Positions 1 to 8,397 of a stretch of 35,031 nucleotides of DNA are shown here, piece after piece. Each line of letters begins with the position of its first letter. Position 1 is the first letter of the stretch. The translations under genes were made by a program, and so were the position numbers. The stretch comes from Akkermansiaceae bacterium UBA5020 (GTDB lineage: Bacteria > Verrucomicrobiota > Verrucomicrobiia > Verrucomicrobiales > DEV007): NCBI GenBank assembly GCA_002396885.1, contig DGXY01000127.1:11637-46667 (forward strand), written 5' to 3'. The notes under the pieces were generated by a model that worked only from the letters and a program-made list of their open reading frames with translations, was not told the DNA's origin and made no database searches.

Positions 1-8
1 TCTCGAGT

Positions 9-671
9 GTGAGCCACGGCTCTCCTCTCGAGGTTTCGCGGACGAACGAAAACACCCTCAACGACCTCATTCGCGAGTTGCCGGCGATTTCGCCCTCGTG
101 GGAGGAGCAACTTCGCAAACTCAGCGCGATCCAGGAGCAGCTTTACCTGCACGAGCGCAAGATGCGCGGGGAAGGTCTTCCCTTTGAAATGGCGGTGTTG
201 TTTTCGGCGAACTATTCGGCCATCCTCGCCAAGCTCGTCGAGGATCGCATCACCGCCGAATACGGACGGGAAATGCTCTCGATCCACCGCCAGATGCTTG
301 ATCGGACGCGGGAATGGCTGACAAAGCGGGTGCGCGATGAGAGTTACCCCGACGAACTCGCCGAGAACCTTGCCGACTTCCGTGGCCAGCTGGATCGCTG
401 CTCCATCGACCTCGTCGACGTCCCGGACAGCCTCCGCACGCCCGTGATCAACGGTTATCAGGCCTGGTTGGGGGAACTGTTGGCCTGGGGAGAAGCGACA
501 GGAGAATTGAATCCCGGCGAAATCTCCCGCATCCGGGTGAAGGCGTCGGATCTCGAGCGGTTCGAGGGATACTTCAAAAACGACAGTAGACTCCAGCCCT
601 TCGAACGCGAGCAACTCCACGGGCGTTTCATCAAGCTCGCCCGCGAGACGATCGAGACGATCGCGAGGTGA
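9..671 (+). CDS. Hypothetical protein, helical, possibly 5'-partial
   Basis: I do not recognise a family. The product (220 residues from the GTG at position 9) is hydrophilic and rich in Glu, Arg and Leu. It has no signal peptide and no membrane segment, and reads as a mostly alpha-helical cytoplasmic protein. The frame is open to the left edge of the window, so the true start may lie outside it; the GTG at 9 is only the first usable codon. It ends 16 bases before the stop of the converging small exported-protein gene. Coding is supported by length and composition only, and no function can be assigned. Confidence 0.6.
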   Translation: MSHGSPLEVSRTNENTLNDLIRELPAISPSWEEQLRKLSAIQEQLYLHERKMRGEGLPFEMAVLFSANYSAILAKLVEDRITAEYGREMLSIHRQMLDRTREWLTKRVRDESYPDELAENLADFRGQLDRCSIDLVDVPDSLRTPVINGYQAWLGELLAWGEATGELNPGEISRIRVKASDLERFEGYFKNDSRLQPFEREQLHGRFIKLARETIETIAR

Positions 672-687
672 AGCCGGGTGACGGACC

Positions 688-987
688 TCAGCGCACGGAG
701 CGCGAGTAGGTGCCGTCCATTTTCACCTTCAGGCCGATCTCCTTGCGGCCTTCGGTCTGCGCTGGAATTTCCTTGGACCACATCACTTCCCAGTGATCGG
801 GCTCGCCGCCGAGGAGGCCGGCCTCCTTGAAACGCATCTCGACGATATGGACGTCGGTGATTTGGCGATTTTCGAGATCGCCTTGGGCGATCGCGGCGGC
901 TTCAGCGGCTTTGAGGGTGGGGGCTCCTGCATGGATGGGCAGGATCGCAAAGACGAGGAGAAAAAGGGCTAGGATCTGTGGTTTCAT
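688..987 (-). CDS. Small exported protein, PepSY-like at best
   Basis: The product has 99 residues. The chosen start is the ATG at 987, because it places an N-terminal signal peptide (MKPQ, then a hydrophobic stretch of about 15 residues ending near HAGA) at the true N-terminus. An upstream in-frame start at 1029 would add 14 polar residues and is less likely. The mature part has an alanine-rich helix (AAEAAAIAQGDL) followed by alternating polar/hydrophobic strands with WEVMW. This is loosely reminiscent of small periplasmic PepSY-type domains, but that is a weak resemblance. It lies 49 bases downstream of the large cytochrome gene on the same strand, so co-transcription is possible. Role unknown. 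Confidence 0.65.
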   Translation of the reverse strand: MKPQILALFLLVFAILPIHAGAPTLKAAEAAAIAQGDLENRQITDVHIVEMRFKEAGLLGGEPDHWEVMWSKEIPAQTEGRKEIGLKVKMDGTYSRSVR

Positions 988-1036
988 CACTTGCAGACTA
1001 TCACCGCCGCCGGAGGCGTCAACGTCCAAGGCTTCC

Positions 1037-4000
1037 TCACTTCACCGGCGCCGCCTCGATCCGGTCGAGCCCGAACATGTAACTCGGTTTCGCCTGCGGA
1101 TTGGCTCCGGTGAGGTGCACGTCGATCTGGAGGGGTTCCCCGGGGCTGACGTTGACCTTTTCAAAGCGGATGGGCGCAGCGGGAAGGACCTTCAAATCGT
1201 AGAGATCGGCCTCCTTGAGCTGGCCATTGATGGCGACGCGGATCATCCCGTAGTCATGCGCGGTCGTGGGGAAAAGGGTGAGATCGTAGGTGCCGGGCTT
1301 GAGGCCGGGAACCTTCATCGTGAGCACCTCGCCGGGCTGACCGCCCGTCCACCAGAGCTGGCGGTTCCCCGACCAGGCCGGACCGAATCCCGACATGCCC
1401 TGGGGTTTGACGTTGCCAAGCTTCACGAAGGCTTTCTCGATCAAGTCTTCTCCCTCGATCCGGATCACTCCGGCGGCGGGAGCAGGCACCGCGCTCGCGG
1501 GATCAGCCGCCGGCTTTTCCCCGGGCAGCGGCACCTGACCCGGGCTGGCGAGGTATTTCACGAGATCGGCGACCTGCTCGAGCGGCAGCGCCTCGAACAA
1601 GCCCGCGGGCATGAGCGACTGCGGGATCTCCTCGCGTTTGGCGACGTCGGCGAGCTTCACATCGATCGCGGCTCCGCCCGGCAGGGCGAGCTTGGCGAAT
1701 TCGGGGGTCTCGCCACGGACCATCCCGCTGAGAGTCGAGCCGTCCTTCATCGAGAAGATATGGAGCAGGTAATCCTTCCCGACGACGGAACTCGGAGCGA
1801 GGACGTTCTCGAGCACGTAAGCGAGATCGGCACGGTTCGAGCCGGTGAGATCGGGACCGAGGGCGATGCCTTCGCCGAAGAGCTGGTGGCAGGTGCCGCA
1901 GGTCATCGTGAAGGTCTGGCGGCCGCGCGAGGCATTCGCCTTGGCCATGACGTTTGGCGAAAGCTTCTTCTTCCACGATTCGATCGAGGCGGCGAGCTGG
2001 GCGAGATCGACTCCGCCGCCACCGCGGACCCAGTTCTTCGAGATCAAGGTGTCAATGTCAGGATGCTTGAAGCGGGTGAACTGGTCGAGCAGCACCGGCG
2101 AGACGAGCGAGGCGGGCAGGGTCTTCGCATCGACCGCCTTGAGAAGGACGAGAGCCGATTCCGGTTTCGCGGCGAGGAGGTTGATGGCCTCGTTGCGCAG
2201 GGTGAGGGGGAAACTCGCCAGACGCGGCACCAGCGCCTCCGCGGTTTCCGCTCCGGCGAAACGGCGCAGCGCGGCGACGGCTCCGGGCTGGATGGCGGGG
2301 ACGGCGAGCAATTCGCGGGCGAGCGTGCCGAGTTCGGGATCGCGTCCGACGTCGAGGAGGGCGAGGGCCTCGATGCGGGCGGCGGCCGATCCTTTGCCGT
2401 CGCGGGCGAGGTCGCGCCATTTCGGGAAGTATTCGGCATCACCGAAACGCACGCCGAGCCGAGCGAGGGTCCCGGAAAGGGCGGGTTTTCCGGCGGCGAG
2501 CGTTTTGCCGTTGTTCTTGGCCGCGTCCCATCCTGCCGGTTTCTCGACCGGAGGCAGGCTGGCGAGGGCGATGAGGAATTGTCCGCCGCGTGCCGCGAAA
2601 TCATCGGGATTTTTAGACTGGGTCAGGGTGGTGAGGATGGCCTCGCGCCCCTCGGGGAAGACCGCGGCACGGCGGGTGAGGAAGTCCTTCAGGTTCGGCC
2701 AGGGCGTGCGACCGACGAGTGCGAGGGCGCGGGCCGGATTGGCCTCGACGAGCGGCTCGATCCCATACCAGCAGAGCAGGGGAAGATTGCGGTCATCCAC
2801 GCTGCGGGCGTGGGCGATGAGACCCTCGGCGATCTTCCAGCGCTGTTCGAGGGGGAGACGCTGCAGGAGCGAGGCGAGGTGGCGACGCACGAAGAGGGAG
2901 TAATCACCGGCAGCCATCGCTTCCACCTTGGCAAGGACCGCCGCGGAAAGGGCGGTCTTCTTTTCCCCGAGCAAGGTCAGGGCCCAGCCGCGGAGATTCT
3001 CGTCAGAGTCATCGAGGGTCGCGAGCAGTCGCGCCTCGTCGATGAGGCCGCAGGCGTGCCGCGCCCAGAGAGCGGAGAGGCGGAGGGTATCCTGCGACTC
3101 GATCTTCGCCAGTGCCGTCGCGGTGGCGGTTCGGTCGAGGGTTCCTGCGGTGGCGCGTTCTTGGAGGAGGAGTCGCGCCTGGCGCGAGTGGAAGACGTTC
3201 GGATCCGCGAGGGTCGCGACGAGTTCGGCATCGGAGAGCTCGGGCAGCTTCGTTTTCGTGCTCTTCACGTCGCCATGGCGCACGCGGTAGAGACGTCCGT
3301 TGCTGCGGTCCCAGATCTCGACGTCGCGGTGGTGGCAGGTCTGGGGATCGGTCCATTCCGAGAAATAAAGCGCGCCATCAGGCCCTAACAGAATCCCCAC
3401 GCCGATGTGGTCGTGGTGGTTGGAGAGGAGGAAGTCGGGACGATGCCGCACGACATTGCCCGAGCCGTCGCGTTCGATCGATTCACGGACGATGCGATGC
3501 CCGTGGAGGTTGTTGAAGAAAGCGTCGCCGCGGTATTGCGGGGGAAAGACGTCAGCCTGATAGAGCACGAGACCGCAATGGGCGTGGCCGCCACCGAGGG
3601 CGGAGGTGTCGGCCGGTGCCATCGGTCCCTTTGTCCGGACGTCCGACCAATTGCCGGCGAAGTGGGCATGGTCGGCGATGGTCTTGATGTCGTCGAAAGT
3701 CCAAGGATCGAAATGTTGACCGGCCTGACGCTGGTAACGACCGCCCTGCGAGAGGTGGTAGAAGTGGGGAATGACGCAGGCGGTGATGAAGAAATCGCCG
3801 CGCGCATCAAAGTCGACGCCCCAGGGATTGCTTGTGCCGTGCGCATAGACCTCGAACTCCTTGCGCACAGGATGGAAACGCCAGACGCCCGCGTTGATCT
3901 TCTCGCGTTGCTCTTCCGGTGTGCCAGGCTTGCCGACTTTGGAATGGGTGAAGACGCCGTGGCAGCCGTAGAGCCAGCCATCGGGACCCCAGGTGAAGGC

Positions 4001-5683
4001 GTTGAGGGTCTCGTGGGTGTCCTCGTAACCCCAGCCGTCGAGGAGGATCTCGGGCTCGCCGTCGGGGAGGTCGTTTTGGTCTTTGTCAGGGTAAAAGAGG
4101 AAGTAGGGCGCCGCGCCCACGTAGACGCCGCCGAAGCCGATCGCGATGCCGCTGGCGAGGTTGAGCTTCTCTGCGAAGACCTTGCGCGTCTCGAAAGTGC
4201 CGTCTCCGTCTCCGTCCTCGAAGATGAGGATGCGGTCCTTGCCCTCGTTGTAGTTCCCGGGATCGCGCACCGGATAGGTGTGACCCTCGATCACCCAGAG
4301 GCGGCCGCGGGCGTCGAAGTTCATCGCGATGGGTTGGGTGATCTGTGGTTCGGCGGCGATGAGGTCGACCGAGAATCCTTCGGGCACCTCCATGCGGGCG
4401 AGGGCGTCTTTGGCCGAGAGTCCGCTGCCGTAGCCGTCCTGCGGGCGGCCACCGGGGACTTTCCAACGCTCCAGCGCGGTCGCGGACAGGTCGGTCGCCT
4501 CTTTCTGAATGTGCACGGTGAGCCCCTTCTTGCTGCTGCTCACGACATCAGGACGTGAATCACCGTTGAGATCGGCGACCTTCAGTTCGACCCCGACGCC
4601 CGAGTCGTGGTGGATGAAGTGCGGGACGAATTCGATCTTCTTCTCCGCGTCGAGGGTGTTGCGGAACCAATAGAGGACCGGTTCGGCGAGCGCGCCTGGA
4701 TCCTTCCCCTGGTGGGCGAGATGGCGCTTCCCCGTGACGAAGTCCATGCGTCCGTCGCCGTCCATGTCGGCGAGAGCGAGGGCGTGCAACTGCGAGAAAG
4801 CGAGACCGAAGGGATTTTGGGTCGAGCTTTCGCCCATGAGGTCGTGCTTCTCGAACTTGCCCGGCTCATACTGCTCAAACCAGCCGAGCCCGTAGCCGTG
4901 GGCGTTGTAGGAACTGACGAGATCCATGTCGCCGTCGCCGTCGAGGTCGTGCACGAGGATCTGAGCTCCCCCTCCGCCGTAGGGCAGGTGGGCCCATTTG
5001 TGTTTTTGCCAGGGTCCCTTCGCCGGATCGGCGGGCTGCTCGTACCAGAAAGCCTTTTCGATGACATCGGCGCGCCCGTCACCATTGAGATCGCCGACGC
5101 CGAGACCATGACCAAAGGGCGTTGCCGCTTCACCGGTTTCGGAAATGGCATGCCAGGTCCAGGGTTTCGTCGCATCTTCGCCAGCCTCGTAGTAGCCGTA
5201 GGCTTTTTCGCGGGCTCCGACGATTTCCGGGAGTCCACCCGGGATCAGGTCGATAAAGTGCGGCGATTCGTTCGCGACTTGGTCGGCGACGAGATGCATC
5301 TTCCAATCCGTCGAAGACGCCGGATCGCCAGGATTCAGGTAAAGACGCGCCTCTTTCCCCGGAAAGCCGTAGACGAGGAGGTCGTTCTTTCCGTCTTCGT
5401 TCACGTCGTGGATGTAGGCGAAGAAATTGTCCGAGTAGCCCTTCTCCCCGATGAAGGGCTCGCCCGTGGTAAAACGCTTCGCCTCGGCGAAGTCGGGACC
5501 CGCGAACCAGAAGGGGCCGTAGGCGAGATCGGCTTTGCCATCGCCGTTGAGATCGCCGACGGCGGCACCTTCGGCGTGGAAGTGCGTGAGGAGAGTTTTT
5601 GACTCCCAGGCTTCCCCGGAGAGGGCGGTCAGCGGAGTAAGGAGGATTAGGGCCTCGTGGAAGAATCGACGCGCGAATTTCAT
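1037..5683 (-). CDS. FG-GAP / PVC-type CxxCH cytochrome / C-terminal lectin-like fusion
   Basis: A secreted 1548-residue multidomain protein. Residues 1-25 form a signal peptide. Residues about 30-410 hold at least five FG-GAP/VCBS calcium-type repeats of the form DLNGDGKAD, DLDGDGDMD and DMDGDGRMD. From about residue 431 (MEVPEGFSVDLIAAEP) to about 800 is the beta-propeller typical of the PVC-type membrane-bound dehydrogenase family. Residues about 810-1225 look like HEAT-type helical repeats. A c-type cytochrome domain carries one heme site, CGTCH, at 1262-1266. After a Pro/Ala-rich linker, about 1415-1546 is a beta-rich domain resembling carbohydrate-binding modules. Families of this kind are expanded in Planctomycetes and Verrucomicrobia and are thought to oxidise sugars or alcohols, but the substrate is unknown. 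Cell location is probably periplasmic or surface. It is unlikely to be a chimera of two genes, since the frame is uninterrupted. Confidence 0.9.
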   Translation of the reverse strand: MKFARRFFHEALILLTPLTALSGEAWESKTLLTHFHAEGAAVGDLNGDGKADLAYGPFWFAGPDFAEAKRFTTGEPFIGEKGYSDNFFAYIHDVNEDGKNDLLVYGFPGKEARLYLNPGDPASSTDWKMHLVADQVANESPHFIDLIPGGLPEIVGAREKAYGYYEAGEDATKPWTWHAISETGEAATPFGHGLGVGDLNGDGRADVIEKAFWYEQPADPAKGPWQKHKWAHLPYGGGGAQILVHDLDGDGDMDLVSSYNAHGYGLGWFEQYEPGKFEKHDLMGESSTQNPFGLAFSQLHALALADMDGDGRMDFVTGKRHLAHQGKDPGALAEPVLYWFRNTLDAEKKIEFVPHFIHHDSGVGVELKVADLNGDSRPDVVSSSKKGLTVHIQKEATDLSATALERWKVPGGRPQDGYGSGLSAKDALARMEVPEGFSVDLIAAEPQITQPIAMNFDARGRLWVIEGHTYPVRDPGNYNEGKDRILIFEDGDGDGTFETRKVFAEKLNLASGIAIGFGGVYVGAAPYFLFYPDKDQNDLPDGEPEILLDGWGYEDTHETLNAFTWGPDGWLYGCHGVFTHSKVGKPGTPEEQREKINAGVWRFHPVRKEFEVYAHGTSNPWGVDFDARGDFFITACVIPHFYHLSQGGRYQRQAGQHFDPWTFDDIKTIADHAHFAGNWSDVRTKGPMAPADTSALGGGHAHCGLVLYQADVFPPQYRGDAFFNNLHGHRIVRESIERDGSGNVVRHRPDFLLSNHHDHIGVGILLGPDGALYFSEWTDPQTCHHRDVEIWDRSNGRLYRVRHGDVKSTKTKLPELSDAELVATLADPNVFHSRQARLLLQERATAGTLDRTATATALAKIESQDTLRLSALWARHACGLIDEARLLATLDDSDENLRGWALTLLGEKKTALSAAVLAKVEAMAAGDYSLFVRRHLASLLQRLPLEQRWKIAEGLIAHARSVDDRNLPLLCWYGIEPLVEANPARALALVGRTPWPNLKDFLTRRAAVFPEGREAILTTLTQSKNPDDFAARGGQFLIALASLPPVEKPAGWDAAKNNGKTLAAGKPALSGTLARLGVRFGDAEYFPKWRDLARDGKGSAAARIEALALLDVGRDPELGTLARELLAVPAIQPGAVAALRRFAGAETAEALVPRLASFPLTLRNEAINLLAAKPESALVLLKAVDAKTLPASLVSPVLLDQFTRFKHPDIDTLISKNWVRGGGGVDLAQLAASIESWKKKLSPNVMAKANASRGRQTFTMTCGTCHQLFGEGIALGPDLTGSNRADLAYVLENVLAPSSVVGKDYLLHIFSMKDGSTLSGMVRGETPEFAKLALPGGAAIDVKLADVAKREEIPQSLMPAGLFEALPLEQVADLVKYLASPGQVPLPGEKPAADPASAVPAPAAGVIRIEGEDLIEKAFVKLGNVKPQGMSGFGPAWSGNRQLWWTGGQPGEVLTMKVPGLKPGTYDLTLFPTTAHDYGMIRVAINGQLKEADLYDLKVLPAAPIRFEKVNVSPGEPLQIDVHLTGANPQAKPSYMFGLDRIEAAPVK

Positions 5684-5835
5684 CAGATCAGGGATTTCAA
5701 AGAAACGTCCACCTTCTGGGAAGGATCTCTAGGACGGCTCGGTCGTACCTTATGCGGATTCGGTCGCGCGGGACAAGCGCGCAGGTGGCGGCATCACGCT
5801 GGCTCGGGGGAGATCGGGTCAGGAGGCTCTTTGTT

Positions 5836-5862
5836 GTCAGACCTGTCAGACAGGACCGATTT
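5836..5862. repeat. 9-bp-period repeat, left side of four-helix-bundle gene
   Basis: Three successive 9-mers, GTCAGACCT, GTCAGACAG and GACCGATTT, follow one another without gaps. The segment also holds a hairpin: CCTGTC at 5842-5847, one base, then GACAGG at 5849-5854. The 12-mer GTCAGACCTGTC at 5836-5847 is present in inverted orientation beyond the gene (6626-6637). Arrays of this sort are seen beside four-helix-bundle genes; their function is unknown. Confidence 0.6.
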
Positions 5863-5901
5863 TTTTGTGGACAGCTTTTCCAAAAATGCAATCATTTGAA
5901 C

Positions 5902-6636
5902 ATGCATCCTGACGACGACAGCCCCCTCCTCCCCCACGGCGGCTACCGGCATCTGCGGAGCTACAAAGTGGCGGAGGTGGTCTACGATGCCACGGTCGTC
6001 TTTTGTCGGCGATTCATTCCGAGATCCGATCGCACGCACGATCAAATGGTGCAGGCGGCCCGCAGCGGGGTTCGCAACATCAGCGAAGGCAGCGGGGCGG
6101 CGGCCACTTCGCGGAAGTCCGAGATGAAGCTGACGAATGTGGCGCGGGCCAGCCTCAACGACGAACTGCTGCTCGATTACGAAAGCTTTCTCCGACAGAA
6201 CGGCCTGCGCCTCTGGCACAAGGATTCGCGCGAATGCCGGGCGATGCGCGAGCGCTTGCAGCAGGATTTCATCGAGGATCTGCCTGCGGCAAAGTCAGGG
6301 GCGGTGCGCCTGAGCGGATTGGCCGGCCTCGCGGAATTTGTCGGCAAAGCCGCGCCCGAACTGGCCGCGAACGCGATGCTATGTGCGGTGCATCAGGCGG
6401 CCTACCTCCTTCGCCAGCAACTGCGCGGCCAGGCCCGCGAGTTCACCGAAAAGGGCGGCTTCACCGAGAATCTCTACAACACCCGAAGGACCGCGCGAGA
6501 CGCGGCCGATTCACCAGCCTGCCCCGACTGCGGCAAGCCGATGCGGAAGCGCACCGCGAAGCAGGGGAAACAGGCCGGCGAGGCCTTCTGGGGGTGCAGT
6601 GGTTATCCGGATTGCAGAGGCGTCCGACAGGTCTGA
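5902..6636 (+). CDS. Four-helix-bundle suffix protein with C-terminal zinc ribbon
   Basis: 244 residues from the ATG at 5902. The frame is open upstream to 5752, but that part is low-quality and crosses the repeat, so I chose 5902. Residues about 12-95 match the S23/four-helix-bundle family (the 23S rRNA intervening-sequence protein and Avd-like fold), with RSYKVAEVVYDATVVFC and the conserved helix MVQAARSGVRNISEGS. A second helical 'suffix' section follows to about residue 195. The C-terminus (about 205-244) is a topoisomerase-type zinc ribbon with four Cys: CPDCG, then CSGYPDC. Avd-fold proteins bind nucleic acids and the ribbon suggests the same here, but the role is unknown. Short 9-bp-period repeats flank the gene on both sides and overlap its stop codon. 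Confidence 0.85.
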   Translation: MHPDDDSPLLPHGGYRHLRSYKVAEVVYDATVVFCRRFIPRSDRTHDQMVQAARSGVRNISEGSGAAATSRKSEMKLTNVARASLNDELLLDYESFLRQNGLRLWHKDSRECRAMRERLQQDFIEDLPAAKSGAVRLSGLAGLAEFVGKAAPELAANAMLCAVHQAAYLLRQQLRGQAREFTEKGGFTENLYNTRRTARDAADSPACPDCGKPMRKRTAKQGKQAGEAFWGCSGYPDCRGVRQV

Positions 6637-6657
6637 CCTGTCTGATAAGTCGGAGAA
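6622..6657. repeat. 9-bp-period repeat, right side of four-helix-bundle gene
   Basis: Four gapless 9-mers, GTCCGACAG, GTCTGACCT, GTCTGATAA and GTCGGAGAA, starting inside the last codons of the four-helix-bundle gene. GACAGGTCTGAC at 6626-6637 is the exact reverse complement of 5836-5847 on the left side, so the gene sits between inverted copies of a 12-mer. The array supplies the stop codon (TGA at 6634-6636) and the last residues of the protein. Confidence 0.65.
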
Positions 6658-6720
6658 GCCGACCTGCGGCCGACCACGCAAGAGTAACTGCTCGCACATC
6701 GGCGCAAGCCCCTGACCGAG

Positions 6721-6780
6721 GGCATTCGTCGCGATGACTTCTAGTTTGGACCCGCAGACGTCCGCATCGTGGATTACCAT
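6721..6780 (+). pseudogene. HigB toxin C-terminal remnant
   Basis: In the frame of the GTG at 6769, after the TAG at 6742, the translation reads FGPADVRIVDYH. This matches the usual end of HigB toxins (a DVEIVDYH-type ending), directly upstream of higA where a higB gene belongs. Further upstream the same frame has stops (TAA at 6685, TAG at 6742), and no N-terminal HigB sequence can be read. Past the VDYH end the frame continues instead of stopping. The identification rests on a short match, so it is tentative. Confidence 0.4.
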
Positions 6781-6814
6781 TGGCCGCACTCCTATAACGT
6801 CATAAGTTACACTC

Positions 6815-7108
6815 ATGAATCCCCCGATCACTCCCGGCGAAATCCTGCTCGAGGACTACCTCGAGCCCATGGACATCTCGCAGAACGCGATGGCCCGCGC
6901 CATCGGGGTGCCTCCGCGGGCGATCAACGAGATCGTGCATGGCAAGCGCTCCATCACGCCGCAGATGTCGATCCGCTTCGGGGCGTTTTTCGGGCAGTCC
7001 GAGGATTTCTGGCACGGGCTTCAGGTCGAATGCGATTTCCGTGCCCTGCGGGGACGCGTCGCCGAGTTGACCCGCCACATCCAGCCGGCCTCGGCCTTGA
7101 AGGCGTGA
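6815..7108 (+). CDS. higA: HigA-type XRE antitoxin
   Basis: 97 residues. The opening NPPITPGEILLEDYLEPM and the helix-turn-helix section SQNAMARAIGVPPRAINEIV are diagnostic of the HigA family of addiction-module antitoxins, which bind the toxin HigB and repress their own operon. The family ending SEDFWHGLQVECDFR is also present. Length is normal. The partner toxin should lie just upstream, but only a short remnant is readable there (6721-6780). This is therefore an apparently orphaned antitoxin or regulator. No Shine-Dalgarno is visible before the ATG. Confidence 0.9.
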   Translation: MNPPITPGEILLEDYLEPMDISQNAMARAIGVPPRAINEIVHGKRSITPQMSIRFGAFFGQSEDFWHGLQVECDFRALRGRVAELTRHIQPASALKA

Positions 7109-7171
7109 GGGAGGACGAGGAGTCGAAGCGGGCCTTCAGGAGTGAATGGCAGTCCGCATTTCGTCCGCGGT

Positions 7172-7204
7172 CATTCGCGCTTTGAAATGATTTCAATGCG
7201 AATG
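7172..7204. repeat. Inverted repeat between convergent genes
   Basis: Outer arms CATTCGC (7172-7178) and GCGAATG (7198-7204) enclose inner arms TTGAAAT (7182-7188) and ATTTCAA (7190-7196), separated by one base. This gives a 14-bp stem with a small internal bulge. It lies between the 3' ends of higA and the Gfo/Idh/MocA gene, so a bidirectional terminator is possible. There is no clear T-tract, and a remnant of a small mobile palindromic element is the alternative. Confidence 0.5.
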
Positions 7205-7254
7205 GACGCAAATGTCCGCAAATCTTCACGAATCAGAGCTTTAGACGGCGCTCC

Positions 7255-8397
7255 TCACCCCGCCGTCAAACTCCACTTCGGCAACCTCATCAGCTCGCCG
7301 CCCTTCAGCGCACTCTCGTGCGCCAGAATCCCGCAGAGGGTGATGTTGGCCGACTGGACCGCGTTCGGATAACCTTCCCCGCTTCCACGGAGCAATTCCA
7401 CGAACTGGTGCACGAGGTGCGGGTGGGACCCGCCATGACCGGCGCCCTGGGTGAAGCTGAGGTGCTCTTCGCCGCCGTCGCCGCCGTAGACGCCGCCCTG
7501 GGTGAAGGGAGCGATTTCAGCGGGCAAAAGATGACCGTAATCGGGGCAGGTGACGTGCTCGGGGATCTCGGGCTCGGGTTTCTTCGCGGTGTGAACGACG
7601 AGTGGCTCGTGCTCGATGAGGGGCCACTCGACGGCCTTCTTCGATCCGTAAACTTCGAAGCTCTCGCGATACTGGCGGGCGACGTCGAAAAGCGAGCGAT
7701 AGACCTGGGCGCTGAGATCGCTCTGGTGGAACTTGATGTGGGTCGTCTCGACGGCGAAGGGCGAGCCGTAGCACGAGTGCATCTCTTCGCGGATCGTGCC
7801 GCTGGGGAAACAGCTCACGTATTCGGCCTCGTTGCGGGCGAGCCCGAGGACGGGTCCGACGCAGTGGGTCGCGTAGTGCATCGGGGGCAGGCCCGGCCAG
7901 TAGCCCGGCCAGCCGTCCATGTCCTGCTGGTGGCTCGCCTTGAGGAACTGGAGTTTGCCGAGTTCGCCTTTGTCGTGGAGCTCCTTCATGAAAAGGAACT
8001 CGCGGGCGTAGACGACGGTCTCCATCATCATGTAGTGAAGTCCGGTTTCGCGGCAGAGATCGACGATGGCCTTGCAATCCTCGACGGAGGTCGCCATCGG
8101 CACGGTGCAGGCGACATGCTTGCCAGCGCGAAGGGCCGCAAGGGTGTGCTCGGCGTGGTTCGGGATCGGAGTGTTGATGTGGACGGCGTCAATGTCAGGA
8201 TCGGCGAGGACGTCGGCGTAGTCCTGATAGCGCTTCTCGATGCCGAACTTGTCGCCGATCTCCTTGAGCGATTCGGGATTGCGCTGGCAGATCGCGGCCA
8301 TCTCGGCATTGGGATGGCGCTGGTAGATGGGGATGAATTCGGCACCGAAGCCGAGGCCGATGATGGCGACGCGGGGTTTTGCGATGGGCGTGGTCAT
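7255..8397 (-). CDS. Gfo/Idh/MocA-family protein lacking the EKP motif
   Basis: 380 residues. The N-terminal Rossmann fold for NAD(P) is clear: VAIIGLGFGAEF at 10-21, then DIDAVHINTPIPNHAEH. The C-terminal half is the family's alpha/beta substrate domain. Most relatives act as NAD(P)-dependent sugar or cyclitol oxidoreductases and carry an E-K-P motif after 'GKHV'. Here that stretch reads GKHVACTVPMATS (92-104), so the catalytic lysine is absent. No signal peptide is seen, so it is cytoplasmic. It stands alone between an accessory patch and the Exb cluster. A sugar-related enzyme is likely, but the reaction cannot be named and the chemistry may differ from the canonical dehydrogenases. Confidence 0.88.
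   Translation of the reverse strand: MTTPIAKPRVAIIGLGFGAEFIPIYQRHPNAEMAAICQRNPESLKEIGDKFGIEKRYQDYADVLADPDIDAVHINTPIPNHAEHTLAALRAGKHVACTVPMATSVEDCKAIVDLCRETGLHYMMMETVVYAREFLFMKELHDKGELGKLQFLKASHQQDMDGWPGYWPGLPPMHYATHCVGPVLGLARNEAEYVSCFPSGTIREEMHSCYGSPFAVETTHIKFHQSDLSAQVYRSLFDVARQYRESFEVYGSKKAVEWPLIEHEPLVVHTAKKPEPEIPEHVTCPDYGHLLPAEIAPFTQGGVYGGDGGEEHLSFTQGAGHGGSHPHLVHQFVELLRGSGEGYPNAVQSANITLCGILAHESALKGGELMRLPKWSLTAG

Noticed and set aside
827..3388. Very long plus-strand open frame opposite the large cytochrome gene
   Set aside because: It is antisense to a gene with clear domains and heme motif. Such long mirror frames are expected in GC-rich DNA, and its translation is low-complexity Glu/Gly/Arg.
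5752..5901. Upstream extension of the four-helix-bundle gene
   Set aside because: The extra 50 codons cross the repeat array, and the family begins near HPDDD/YRHLRSYKVAE.
5902..6657. Diversity-generating retroelement, because the four-helix-bundle fold resembles Avd
   Set aside because: No reverse transcriptase and no template/variable repeat pair with adenine-biased differences is present in the window.
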